Source: Siphonodentalium dalli (lineage: Eukaryota > Mollusca > Scaphopoda > Gadilida > Siphonodentaliidae). Taken from it: DNA of 64,000 nt. A program made the position numbers and the translations under genes. The stretch covers positions 117,043,509 through 117,107,508 of the forward strand of contig CP136068.1 of NCBI GenBank assembly GCA_032622095.1. Reading direction: 5' to 3'. A model generated the notes under the pieces. That model ran no database searches. It was given only the letters and a program-made list of their open reading frames with translations, and was not told the origin of the DNA. Positions 13,109-25,700 of this stretch are shown here, piece by piece; the first letter of the stretch is position 1; every line of letters begins with the position of its first letter.

Positions 13109-13387
13109 CCACGTACACGGGAGTGTACACACTTCACATTGAGTGAGACCAATGCCATAATAGTGCCAGGTATCATATTTCCCAGTGCAATATAGTAATC
13201 CAGGTTCGTGTACAACACCCGAATCACATTATTTTGAGATATATTTAGTAGGATACAATATTCACTTCAGCAGCTGAATATATGTGCCCCAAGTGCGTGG
13301 GATGCGTGATTGTTAGGGTGAATGCAATAATCGATCAACATTACTGCGCTCTAACAACTTATCAGTGGTTGTGATTGCCATAATAAC

Positions 13388-14397
13388 TAGAATGCACTCA
13401 GAGAGATGCCAACGTGCGCAAAAATGTAATAAACAATAATTTAAAAAATAATTTTACTGTATTTTACTTAATTTATTTTATTTAATTTAATGTTAGCAAA
13501 AAAAGAAATTTTACCATTTCTCATTTCATCACAGATAAAAGGCAAATTACTATATTAATCATTTAAGTAATTAAAACCAATTCCATGTTGCCGAAAGGAT
13601 GAGACTTTAATATCGATTACATTTTTTTCAGCGGCATATTTTGATTTTCATTTTCCGATAGTCAAAGTTGACCAAAGGAGCAATTATTAGAATAATTAAT
13701 ATTATTTGTGTAAATATTGATAGCAGCCAATATGCAACAATAAATATCAATAATTAATCAATAATTAATCAATAACGATCATTTTATGTAATAATAAACT
13801 CTTCAAACGGTGTTTGTGTCAACAAATGCGTTTTGTTTTGTGTTACGTCATTCGTCGTATTTGACCCGGAACTCGGCTGAAGGTTAGGCTATTCAGCATA
13901 TTGCGTCGAATTACGAAATCGCGTTTTGAATGTCTCTCTTTTCCCGCACGATAAAAAGAGGTCTTCGCACGAACCAAAAATGATAAAACTTCCCAATTAT
14001 AAGTAAAAATACCCAAATGAAGGAGTCTATGTAGGTCTCGAAGGAGTCTATAGACTCTTTGATGTAGAGTTCTGATGGAGAAAATGTAGGTCGATCTATT
14101 TTTGTCATAACTCTGACGTATTTTGACCTGGGGAAAAAAATCGAAATCGAGGCTCACAACGAGCATGCCAGTTTTAAATATAGAAACAGGGAATCCCGAC
14201 AAATGGCGATATCGGCGACAAACAAATAATCGAAAACAACACATAAAATAAACATAGCAAAAACGCGGCACGGTAAAAATGTCAGAACGCCACGAGGTTT
14301 TACGTCGTTTTTGGTGACGTCATGGAGTGAAACGGAGTAGGGTGACACCAACCTACGAATCTGTCTGATCCCCATACTGTTGCGCGAGCGCACGTAA
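13388..14397 (-). repeat. 1-kb dispersed repeat (copy 1)
   Basis: It matches 47,817-48,810 in inverse orientation over about 1 kb. The inner part has a GAGTCTATAGACTC palindrome, a CRE-like TGACGTCA (near 14,315) and AT-rich TTGATTAATTATTGATTAA runs. The same frames stay open in both copies, but only because the copies are similar, and no family is recognised. There are no obvious terminal repeats. It might be an LTR or a promoter-bearing fragment. Confidence 0.65.
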
Positions 14398-15417
14398 CTA
14401 CAAAATTTAAATGATATACACATATTATCGTTCAGATCGGCGCTTCGCAAAAAATTCTATGCGACTGAACCCAAAATGATGTCCACCATGAGAGGCACCG
14501 CGCGAGGCCCCACCAGGCGGCGCTGTTATCCGATTGGTTATAGCATTACTTTCGATTTCGCTATCGGCGTTTGTTTACCTTAGTCGACATGCGTATTTTG
14601 TACCCATCGGATCGTTCTTTACACTAACATAACACATTTATTGAGATGTGTCTTCGCGTGATTATAATAATTATACCATAAAGAAACTAAAGATAGGACT
14701 TGAGAAGCGTGGAACTATCCTGACTGGTCGAAAACATGACTTAATAGAGAGGTAGATTTTCGTGTACTATCCATCGTGGTCTATTTCTGACATCGCAAAC
14801 GTGTTATACTTTACAAGTTCCCGAGGAATAATTCTAGCATATATTTCCATTCAATGGTTGTTATATGCCATACAATATTTTATTTAACAGAAATAATGTT
14901 TCATTTGTTAGATTATTTTATGAAAATTTCACAACTGTATTACTATTCTGCCCTATTTATTTGGTCCGAATTGGTCATTCTCATCGGGTTTTTTGTGACA
15001 AAGTTACTCAGGTTCACGAAATTGTGATAAAGTTACCAGGTTGTGGATAATTGTGATTTAGTTACATAGATTATTACAATATCATGTTTCATAACAACAA
15101 TATTCATCTTTTACGATACACATGACTACATGTACTTCCAGTATACTATATTAATATTTATTGGGGTAGTTGACAAAATCTGCACAGAGAACCTGCAGAC
15201 ATTTCATCAACCAAAATCGAAACATCAAGGTAAATTTACAGCTATAATTAATTTACCTAAAGAACAAAAATATTACCATTATTCACTATATATTTACGCA
15301 TTCACTATGTGAGTATTTACCAATTAACGTGTTAATCGAGATCTTATTTATGTTCTTCAAACTAAATTATCTTTATAAAATGGAAACTAACGATGAACAC
15401 ATATCATTGGATAATTA
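14398..15417. other. No recognisable feature
   Basis: Unique-looking sequence. It is GC-richer near 14,470-14,590 (ACCGCGCGAGGCCCC, then GCCGATT/CCGATTGG-like text), which could be promoter-like. It is AT-rich afterwards, and short open frames have no recognisable domains. Confidence 0.4.
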
Positions 15418-15563
15418 GGAGATAAACATACCCTGTTGAGTTGTACATTCTGGGATTCGAGCATGAAAACAGTTTGTGAACGAGCCGGCTTGCCGGCGAG
15501 TTCACAAACTGTTTTCATGCTCGAATCCCAGAATGTACAACGAAACAGGGTACGTTTATCTCC
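15418..15563. repeat. 146-bp near-perfect palindrome
   Basis: It reads GGAGATAAAC...GTTTATCTCC with GC-rich centre GCCGGCTTGCCGGC. The arms differ at only a few bases: GAG against TTTCG next to the TTGTAC block. The TTTCG side adjoins the MITE at 15,564, as it does at 56,889 in the opposite orientation. Confidence 0.9.
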
Positions 15564-16015
15564 ATTGTAATTCAATCTAGCAAGGAATTTGCAAAACAAC
15601 TGTATAAAAAGTATCATTTAGTCATTTTCATGACACGAATCGAGACTTTCATTTCGCCGTTGTCACCGTGCACAAATCATTGGGTGTGTCCATTGCGTTA
15701 CTCGGAACACTGCTCCGCAACCATTTCCTGTGGGGCGGGTTGGCTCGTTTCGCTACTCCGTTCTGCGCCGATCAAATTGTACCGTACCACATTCAGATTT
15801 GATGCACGCTGAAGCGGCCGATGAACGGTATCTATAGACAACAACTCGCGGTGTGCTCGTTTCGCTACTCGTTCTGCGCCGATTACATTTGACCGTGCTA
15901 CATTCAGATTTGATGCACGCTGAAGCGGCCGATGTCGGTGAATCGAAAACGAAAGTTAGCCGCTCTCGGCCAATCAGAATGCTTGATTTTAGTGACAAAT
16001 GCTCAATTGAATTAC
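15564..16015 (-). mobile_element. Foldback-associated MITE, uninterrupted copy
   Basis: Both ends show ATTGTAATTCAAT and its reverse complement. Inside are about two copies of a 190-bp unit (CGGCGCAGAACGGAGTAGCG, reversed here) plus a unique part. Its relative at 43,908-44,630 continues at 56,835 after the 12.2-kb recombinase element. The uninterrupted junction is at 15,612-15,635 here, reverse-complemented as ATGACTAAATGATAC. Confidence 0.85.
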
Positions 16016-16026
16016 AATTAAATATG

Positions 16027-16129
16027 TACGCTCTTTATATCTGTTCTTCAGAAAAAAATATCAAATAAAATGCTCTTTATGGAAATTTGCACACATATTA
16101 TTGGGTAATTAATGATGAACGCTCTTTAT
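16027..16129 (-). promoter_or_regulatory. Three CGCTCTTTAT boxes
   Basis: TACGCTCTTTAT at 16,027, AATGCTCTTTAT at 16,069 (42 bp later) and AACGCTCTTTAT at 16,118. Two of them are followed by CTGTTCTTCAGAAAA. This belongs to the recurring paired motif described in the findings; the function is unknown. Confidence 0.45.
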
Positions 16130-16139
16130 TTCTGTTCTT

Positions 16140-18110
16140 CAGAAAATGATTATCAAATGAATTAACATCATGGAAATTGGGACTTACCTCGTTATCAGTT
16201 GTGACACACCCCTTGCATGTGAGAGTTCGTCCGCTTTTGAAAGTGGGTAAATGTCCGGTGGGGAAATGTCCGTATACCCGACAGGGGGCCGCTGTATTAA
16301 CATTTCGAAAAAGGCCAGGTATATATAAGTAATCATCACTGTGTGTGACTTTACGAATGGACTTTAATGCTAGATAAGCTGGATAAACAGTTATATTGTT
16401 CAAAGTGCAATCCAATTAGGTCATTGGTAATTACATAATAAGCACATAATAATTTATGTGTACACCTGATTCAACAGTTCAAATGACAATCACATGTGTT
16501 GAAAGTTCTGCCCACATGATCCCAAAAGAACAAATGACCCATAATATTTTTTTTACTATATATTATTACCACAACAATATATAATATTTTCTGATTGTGG
16601 GGATCAAATTTAATTTTCATGGACAGATTAATAAGCATATGTGGTAACAATATTAATACAGTTCTGTCAGACTAAACTTTTTTCGTACCTAGAATGCAGG
16701 TCAGATCGTTTCACGTTCACGCTCGTGATATTATTCGCAATCATTATAAATACTATTCAAATAGCAAAATATTGATTGTTGTGTTATTTGACCCAACCAA
16801 CAATGTCAGTTTGGTAGTCAGATGGTAGGAAATGATTACGACAAACAACAGGTTTTCCAATCTGACTTTCGGGTGTCCACTGTTTGTTGGAATTCGGCAA
16901 ATTCCTTTTCACCGCAAAAATTTATTTTTCTCTCAATTTCTGATCTTTCGAGAATCGATGTCCGACTATGACTTTTCGACAAAGCGGTACACAACAATTT
17001 GTTGGCATTGTTGTTCTCACAATTGTCTAAGCGATCGATAATAGTCACCTGTAATTGTACTGATTTGTATGCGCTAACAGTAGTAACCCAACGTAAACAA
17101 AGCTGACCCAGATATTCGATAACACATCGCGTAGCGGCGACGTCTATCGGGAGTTCTCAGCGCGGTGCCTCCCATTACACTACATACGTTTTAAACCAAG
17201 AAAATGGTATCAAAGTATAGAGTTTCATGCGTTGACACTCTTTAGCTGTGCTAATTTCACATCCTATTAATTGACAGAATTGTGCAAATGTCTGGATAGT
17301 TTGATCTTTGAATTGGACTGTTTTATTTTGCCCTGCGAAGGGCGCTCCGTAACATGTGTTTACTATTTGGCGTCATATTTCAACCCGAATACACGGGCAA
17401 ATTGGGCAATGTGTATTCAGATGAGTATTTCAGTGTGAAAAAATAGCCGATTGCATTGGTACATGTCACTGTTAGCAAATCTGATTAATTGATCTCAAGT
17501 GGAAGATAAAAAATGGTCAAATTAAATGGTCAACTAGTTGACAGACTAATTGGGAATGGTTGAGGAATCAGAAACAATGAGCTGAGCGTGTTGATAAGTC
17601 TGTAAATGGATCTGATATAATATACCATGGCATCATTTCTTATGAAGATCATCGTTCATGTATAGACTGAGGAATATCATTCTCCATGAACTCCATAATT
17701 ATTAATGATCGAATACTGATTACAAATTTGTGTTTGTGGGGGTGGGTGTCCAAAATTTGGGTGTAAACTATTTTTATTTTGTGTGTGTGTGTGCAGATTA
17801 TGGATGGTGGGTTCACCGAATGCAACAAATGCAAACAACGCCACAACTTCCTGCTTCGCGTCGTCCTACAATCAGCTTCTTTGTTGGAACATTTTACAAT
17901 AAACGCTGGTGTACCATGTATGTATTATTTAAATGTGCAACCATGATTTCATGCTTATTATATATTCGACTTATCGTATTATTTAGAATATTAACTCTCC
18001 GTGGTTTCTATGTGTTTAATAATTCCGTTCATTTCCATTTTTATTCTACTGATATAGGCGAAAAGCGGGCTTATACCAAATTCGATTACTGCTTCGGATG
18101 GGGATCATTT
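16140..18110. other. No supported gene
   Basis: AT-rich sequence. At 17,783-17,802 a GTGTGTGTGTGTGCAG run resembles a splice acceptor. An open stretch follows to about 17,919, then GTATGT (donor-like). It could be a small plus-strand exon, but I recognise no domain and the frame is ambiguous. Confidence 0.35.
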
Positions 18111-18141
18111 TAGAGTTTACATTTGAACACGAATATAGTAC

Positions 18142-18454
18142 CTCTTATTCTTCCGAATGTCTTGGCACCCGTGATGCTGACTATTCCGTCGGAGTTAACA
18201 CACGAGCTGCCATTATAGGCAAACGTCAAGCAATGATCATCAGCCGAACAAAGCGCGGCGCATTCAGCTGTACTCCTCGCCGGCAATGACGTCTCAGTGT
18301 ACCCAGGAACAACCGGATCCACGTTAACGTTCTGTGTCTCGAATGCGTAGAACAGCTGATGATTCATTTCTCCCTAAGCCCGAACGGCTATCGCCAGAAT
18401 GCTCAGCACGAGTGCTTTAGAATAGAACTGCATTAGATTTACGACTGGTCGCAT
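18142..18454 (-). CDS. Putative first exon of a secreted apple/PAN-domain protein, with in-frame TAG
   Basis: From an ATG at 18,454, or the next in frame at 18,433, comes a signal peptide with core KALVLSILAIAVRA. A TAG stop follows at 18,376-18,374, and the same frame then stays open. The downstream part has an apple/PAN-like pattern (STAECAALCSADDHCLTFAY, then SSCVNSDG), with cysteines spaced as in these disulfide-stabilised binding domains. The exon can end at AGAG|GTACTA (18,142). Next exons would lie to the left; I could not find them. The stop may be a nonsense mutation (pseudogene). Alternatively the real start may be the ATG at 18,367, or the TTAG may be a splice acceptor. Confidence 0.5.
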
Positions 18455-18479
18455 TGTCTCAGAGTTCACAAAACTTTAT

Positions 18480-19195
18480 GTAAACACTAATCACAAAGAG
18501 GCAATTTTATCACAAAAAATATGTTCGTTTTAAGTTAACCCGATACATAAACAAGCATCACTCTCGCTAGAATCGAAAATGCGACTGTCAATACAAAAAC
18601 CTCAATATATCTGACGCAAATTAAATGGACTTTATGCCACCAGGGATTCACAGAGATGGCTTTGTGCAACGAATTTCATTTTTGAGCAGCCAATTTAGCT
18701 TGCATATACAATCAGTTGCAAAAAGACGAGGGTACTCTGGATCACTGAATAATCCATGACCAGTCTCACACTGTCCGGTCACCAAAAGTGCGGCGAACCA
18801 ACCAAGTCGACCACGCAACAACGCTATTCATCAACATAGCAACAATGAGACACGATCTCGCTATCAAACAATTCGTCGACACCCAAACCCCCAACATTGG
18901 TCAAAATGTTCAACACTCACACTGCATCAGAAAATGGGTTCAAATTGTTGTGGTAGTTTGATTTTCCAACCAGCATTTAGTGTTAGATTTGTTATTTTTA
19001 GACTTTGAAGTGGAAAATTGTTCTACCTGAAGTTAAAACTTCTTGACTGCAATCGCATCAATTGTCCAATTCCTAACATTAATAAAGAGTGTCAGCTTGT
19101 AAATGAACAACCTTTAGGATGCTAGAGATACTAGTACGAAAATTCTAACCAGTCGGTGCAGATGGATCGCGGTTTCTGAACTTGATACTCTATGT
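18480..19195. other. No recognisable feature
   Basis: Upstream side of the apple-domain exon. It is AT-rich, with no clear TATA or other promoter element and no repeats matching elsewhere in the window, except a faint TTGGTCAAAATGTTCAAC block near 18,897. Confidence 0.35.
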
Positions 19196-19834
19196 CTTGT
19201 TATACCCCCGCAACGAAGTTAGGGGGGTAATACTGGAGACAGCTTGTCCATCCGTCCGTCGTCCGTCGTCTGTCGTCCGTCGTCCGTCCGTGGACACAAA
19301 TTTGTCCAGAGTTTTTCTCAGTCGTTTTTTGATCAATTGTCGTGAAACTTGGCACAGACATCAACCACCATGGGAACCTGTGCACCTGCGATTATGACGT
19401 CTGTCGGACTTTTTTTCGTGGAGTTATCCTCCCTTTTTCGACTTAGAATATTTTCGCAACATGTATACTTTGTCCGAGCTTTTATTCCTACATTTTTCGG
19501 TCAATATTTTTAAAACGTGGCACATATATTTAGTACCATGAGCCAGGCTGCCCAAAAATGAAAAATGGTACCAATTTGGTGGGCAAATTCTACCAAATGT
19601 TTTCTCAAAGCTCATAATCTGAAGTTTATGTTAATGCTGGGGCACACTGGGGCAGTGTAGCTTTGTGTGGAAATGCGTGTTTCCATGACAACGGAGGTTT
19701 TTTTTGGCAGGTATAAACAATATGCATATAATGGTCTATACCAAGAACGTTTAATGCAGTAACTCTATCTTGGCATTGATATGGGGTGCTACCCTTGGTG
19801 GGCTTTCATTTGACACTGGTGATTTCAACTCTAG

Positions 19835-19865
19835 AGGTCAAGGTCATATACAAAGGTCAAGGTCA
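19835..19865 (+). promoter_or_regulatory. Paired DR0 nuclear-receptor-like sites
   Basis: AGGTCAAGGTCA occurs at 19,835 and again at 19,854, a 19-bp offset. AGGTCA direct repeats with zero spacing, and the TCAAGGTCA core, are known targets of GCNF/ERR/FTZ-F1-type nuclear receptors. Whether anything binds here is inference. Confidence 0.45.
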
Positions 19866-20415
19866 TTGACCTAAATATGAGCTTTGTTCATATCGGGTCA
19901 TACATTTTCTACCCACTGAGTGTATTTATCAGTTTTGAATATGTTGTCTTTACTCGAAAATAATCTAGAGGATATCGGCTACACGGAGAACTGTGTTATT
20001 GTTGCAACCAGCAATCTAGTCATGAGATATAGGCCTCTAAACTTTGTGGCCATTTTCCAACATGGGTCAAAATCAGTTATTTAACAAGATATCTTGCTTT
20101 TGTGTATATTATAGTTCTTTATTTATCTGGGGTCCTTTAAGGTTTTAATTGTGAATTTATTGACTAAAGCATGAAACTTATACAAATAAATGTTGCTTAG
20201 TTAAAGGGAAAACGTTTTGGAGGGCTTGCCCAGGTGGGGGTGGGGTCCAATGTCGTTATACACTCAGGTTTCCATGGCAACGGCACCATATATTTGAAGA
20301 AACTTTTTAAAAGGCCGCTGTTGATAATCAACGAACCTTGTGTTTGAAGAAATTATGTTAACTCACAGTTAACTCATTAATGGTCCATCGAACGGCTGGG
20401 CCATTAACACATATA

Positions 20416-20446
20416 GGGTCAAGGTCAATTGCCAAGGTCAAGGTCA
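20416..20446 (+). promoter_or_regulatory. Second pair of DR0-like sites
   Basis: GGGTCAAGGTCA at 20,416 and AGGTCAAGGTCA at 20,435, again offset by 19 bp. A decayed third version (GGCTCAAGGTCA) is near 20,950. Confidence 0.45.
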
Positions 20447-21466
20447 TTGAGAAAAATCAGATATTTTGGTAAATTTTTGTGTTAATTGTCTCATATTCCG
20501 CTACCCCTAGTGCGTTAGTCATGAAAACAATCGCCATCATAATGCAAAACAATAGGACCCAATCACCATGTTCAATTTGAAATATGGCACATTTTAATCA
20601 TATTTTAATCTGCATGTTAAATACTACCTTGTTGTAATTGTGACAGTACATAAGCCATGATGTATTACCATCAAAACCAAAATAACTGCAATTTTGTGAC
20701 TTTAGTAACTAAATCATGAAACTTCACATATGTGTTGCGTTGTTATAATGGACTTTTTGGGGGTGGTGCCCAGTGAGAGGTCATGTGTTTGTCTGATAAA
20801 CTGTCAAGATAAAATCTGGTTTCCATGGCAACGGCATCAAATATTATTATTGAAAAGCCAACTGTTGGAAACCAGTTGAGCCTAATTTTGTTGATGTGAA
20901 CTCATATTGCCATTAAGGACCCATCAATGGACTGGGCCATATTCCATATAGGCTCAAGGTCAATTGCTACAGTCAATGTCATTGCAAAAGGGTAATATTT
21001 GGTCTATTTTTATAATTGTTCTCACATTCCACTACCTCTAGTAGGTTAGTCATTACAGCAATCCCCACCATAATGCATGGCATCATCACCACGTTCAAAT
21101 TGATATATGATATATTGATACTATACGATCACTGTCAACCACATTTTAAGTACTACTTGTTATAGTATTTGTGGTAATACATGACTCATGATACATTACC
21201 CTTGAGATACAATCAGAACAATATAAACAAGATTTGTGACTTTTTAACTAAAGCACGATATTTTGCCTTTAACTCTTTCTTGGTTATAGTGAAAACCTTG
21301 TAGAGGGGATGCCTAGATGAGGGGTCTATATCCAGACAAAATATAGTTCCCGTGTCAATGACATTAACTATTAGGGGAACAGTTGAAAAAGCAAAAGCTT
21401 ACAGTTGGCAATCTGATGAGCATTGAATTTATACAAATACAAAAGTCACGATCAAACCCGACTTAA

Positions 21467-21959
21467 AGACACGGTTGGCCTTGGCGGTGGGTGTCCTGTG
21501 AAAATATGTCCACCCGTCAAATACCGCCACAAACAGAAAGAACATCAAAATGTAGATAGACTTTGTCCGTATACAAATAAGAAATATCGCATAAACAGTA
21601 TGTTATGGTCATATGTTTGACCATTGTTATGTAAACAAATGCGTAAAAAGTTACTTTTCTGGTGTTTGTTTATATTATGATGGTAAACATAAAGAGCGTT
21701 CTTTGTCGGTGAATACCTGGTATGGAACTAATAAAGAGCGTTTATGCCATTTGTGTGTGATTAACCAGTATCATTATGCTGTCTTCTGTAACACAATCAG
21801 GCTCCTTCTTAGGTAAAATATAGTATGTCTTATGATAACATGCTGTTTACGCGATGGTCGTGGTATATATGAACGGAACTGTATGCGTTTTACTGTTTTT
21901 CTGTTTACGGTGTTTGGAACAAATATGAATATTTTCGCCAATTAAGGCCGCACGTGCCT
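21467..21959 (+). mobile_element. TTAA-flanked MITE, family 1 (copy b)
   Basis: Ends are AGACACGGTTGGCCTT and CACGTGCCT, with TTAA at 21,463 and 21,960. The inside is nearly the same as 3,097-3,590, including the paired AAAGAGCGTT at 21,691 and 21,733. Confidence 0.85.
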
Positions 21960-22700
21960 TTAAGGGGTTTCCACACCTGAGCTATCTCAGGAAGTGGAAA
22001 ATCCAAACGGACCTACACGGAATATAGTTAATTGTTAAACCACATGAAGGAATCTATGCTGCTTGAGATCACATCAAGCATATTACATGATAAAAATGTC
22101 AAAAAGATGACTTTAATCATATTTTTTAGAAGGGAAATATTTCGAGGAGGGTTCTCCGCAAGTATAAAAAAAAATTGGAAATGAATATATACCATAAACA
22201 GTATATGATCTGACCCAGTAAAAGGATCGAATGACTATTTAATAGAGAGCAACACTACTTCAATAATTTTAACAGAATGTTAGTTGTGTGCTGGAAAATT
22301 GAGTAGCCATTTGCAACAACAGTTAAATTCAATAACCAGCCAAATGAATACAATGTTGGTATGCAGGCCATTCACTCAAGTAGTCAAATGTAACTAGGAC
22401 ACAGTATTAGAGATAGCTGTTCAGCTGGGGATTTAGATGGAGATATGATCTAAAACCATCTAAGCCCACATGTTTATATCAGTTCTTGCACAATTAATGC
22501 TTACAATGTTCCAGCAAACAACTATTATTCTGTTAATATTATGTTAGTACTGCTCTCTATTGAAGTCATTCGAGTCTTTTACTAGTTCGGATCATGTATT
22601 TTTTATGGCAGTTATTCATTTCCAATCAATTTTTATCTCAACTTGACAAAGTCAAGTTTGAACGATAATATTGCCATGTGTTGGTCTTCCCTCTGTGCGT
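21960..22700. other. No recognisable feature
   Basis: AT-rich sequence between the MITE and the satellite. It has loosely inverted-repeated words (AGAGAGCAACACTACTTC near 22,245 against GTACTGCTCTCTATTG near 22,548), which suggests a degraded foldback element. Confidence 0.35.
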
Positions 22701-25700
22701 CAGTGCTTTCCCTCAGCAAATTCCTGTAGCAAACCCAACAACATTGGCCACACCCATGACCATATAGCCACTCAAGCTATATATACACGTGTATATACAC
22801 ACTCCACTCCTGAACAGAGTCACCCCAGGTGTACATAGTATACACATCATCAATGACAACAAAACCCTTCTCATATATACCAATACCCTGCACACTCGAC
22901 CATTCATACACTCCAGGCTTGAATATGCACCTCACCCATGACAGGCATATACCATATTTATGACCACAAAGTCACTCTTTGAATACCTATTAACTCCACC
23001 ATTGGCCATACGGTCACTCCCTGTATACCTATTTGCCACACCCATGGCCATATAGCCACTCAAGGTACACATACTAGTATACACCACACATAACCATAGA
23101 TTCACTCCAAGGATACATATACACCACCAATGGCAATACAACCCTTCTATATATATACACCAGTGCCCCATACACTCAGCCATTCATGCACTCCAGGCTT
23201 GAATATACGCCTCATCCATGACAATCATACACCCCATGTATGACCATACAGTCACTCCTTGCTTACCTATTAGCTCCACAATTGGCCATACGGTCACTCC
23301 CTGTATACATATTTGCCACATCCATGGCCATATAGCCACTCAAGGTACACATACTAGTATACACCACACACATAACCATAAATTCACTCCAAGTATACAT
23401 ATACACAACCAATGGCAATACAACCCTTCTATATATACACCAGTGCCCAATTCACTCAGCCATTCATACACCCCAGGCTTGAATATACGCCTCATCCATG
23501 ACAATCATACACCCCATTTATGACCACACTGTCACTCCTTGCATACCTAATCACTCCATCATTGGCCATACATTCACCCCCTGTATACCTAGTCACCATA
23601 TCCATGGCCATATAACCACTCAAGATATGCACATACACCACACACATAACCATAGATTCACTCCCAATTATGCATATACACCCCACTAATGGCCATAAAG
23701 TCCTTATATATATACCATTACCCTGCACACTCGGTCATTCATACACTCCAGGCTTGAATAGACAACTCACCCATGACAATTATACACCAAATGTATTACC
23801 ATACAGTCACTCCGTGTATACCTATTCACTCCACCTTTTGCCAAAGGTCACTCCCTGTATACCTAGCCGCAATACTATGGCCATATAGCCACTCAAGATA
23901 TACATATACACCACACCCATAACCAGAGAGTCACTCCAAGTATATATATACGCCCCACCAATGGCCATACAGCCCTTCTATATATACCAATACCCCGCAG
24001 AATCGGCCATTCACTCCAGGCTTGAATATACACATCACCCATGACAATCATACACCAATTTATTTTACCATACAGTCACACCTTGTGTAAACATTCACTC
24101 CACCATTTGCCATATGGTAACTCTCTATACATATTTGTCATACACATGGCCATATAGCCACTCACGATACATACACACCCCGCACTTGACCATATATTCA
24201 CTCCAGGTATACATATACATCCTACCATTGAATGTATATACCAAACCCCTCACACATGGCCATTTGTACACCCCAGCCTTGCACATACACCTCACCCATG
24301 ACAATCATACACCAATTTGTTTTACCAGTCACTCCTTGTATACCTATTCACCCCATCATTGGACAAAGGTCACTCCCTGTACACCTAGTCACAACACACA
24401 TGGTCATATAGCCACTCAATATACACATATACACCACACCCACAAACATAGAGTCACTCCAAGTAAGTATATATACACCCGCACACTAGGCCATTAATAC
24501 ACTCCAGGCTTGAATATACACCTCAACAATGACAAGCAAGCACCAATTTGTTTGCCACACAGTCACTCAGTGTATACATATTCACTCCACCATTGGACAA
24601 AGGTCACTATATATATATACACACACCCCACACTCGGCCATTCATACACTCCAGGCTTGAATATACACCTCACCCATTACAGTCATGCACCAATTTGTTT
24701 GCCACAGTCACTCATTGTATACCTATTGACTCCACCGTTGGACAAAGGTCACTCCCTGTATACCTGGTCGCCACACCCATGGCCATATAGCCACTCAAGA
24801 TATACATATACACCACACCCATAGCCATAGAGTCACTCCAATTATATATATACACCACCAATGGCCATACAGCCCTTCTATATATGCAATTACCCCGCAT
24901 ACGGCAATTCATACACTACAGGCTTGAATGTAAACCTCACCATGACAATAATACACCAAATGTATTACCAAACAGTCACTCCGTGTATACCTATTCACTC
25001 CACCATTTGGCCACACCGTCACTTCCTGTATACATGTACCTATTCGCCACACCCATGGCGATACAGCCCTTCAATATATACTACGTGTATACCTATTCAC
25101 TCCACCATTTGGCCATACCGTCACTTCATGTATACATGCACCTATTCGCCACACCATGGCGATACAGCCCTTCAATATATATTTATACCCTGTACACATG
25201 GCCAGTCGTGCACTCCATACTTGCAAATAACCTCACCCATGATAACTCAGCCACACACTGTATACTCATACACCACAGTTGTGACCATACAGTCACACCT
25301 TGTGTACACATTCACTCCACCATTGGCCATATGGTCACTCCCCGTATACATATTTGTCATACATATGGCCATATAGCCACTCACGATATACATACACACC
25401 CCGAACTTGACCATAGATTCACTCCAGGTATTCATATACACCCTACCATTGAATGTACATACCAATACCATCACACATGGTCATGTGTACACCCAAGACT
25501 TGCATATACACATCACCGATGACAATTCAGCCACTCGCTGTATACTCATAAACCCCAGCCATGACCATACATCTACTCCCTGTATACATATACACCCACA
25601 AATGACAATATACAGAAAACAATCATAGACATGCCATATACATCCATACCACAATGGCGCTCCATATATACTCACACGCCAGCCAATGACCAACCAGCTA

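Larger units (their letters stand above)
19200..21420 (+). repeat. Dispersed repeat with GTCCGTCC run and paired AGGTCAAGGTCA sites
   Basis: It starts at CCCCCGCAACGAAGTTAGGG with a GTCCGTCGTCCG run (19,250-19,290), a style common in invertebrate dispersed repeats. Two or three degenerate internal periods of about 580 bp repeat the order GGTCAAGGTCA, CATTCCACTACC and TTTCCATGGCAACGGCA (near 19,850, 20,425, 20,945). Part recurs inverted at 27,270-27,810. No coding frame is convincing. Confidence 0.6.

Noticed and set aside
13843-14271. 142-residue minus-strand protein conserved at 47.9 kb
   Set aside because: Several frames are equally conserved because the DNA copies are similar; composition and stops do not favour one frame.
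17802-17919. Plus-strand exon between acceptor-like and donor-like sites
   Set aside because: Two frames are open, no domain is recognised and no partner exon was found; kept only as a remark.
23218-25522. Long His/Tyr/Thr/Pro-rich open frames
   Set aside because: They follow the satellite period, occur on both strands and in several frames, and have no domain.
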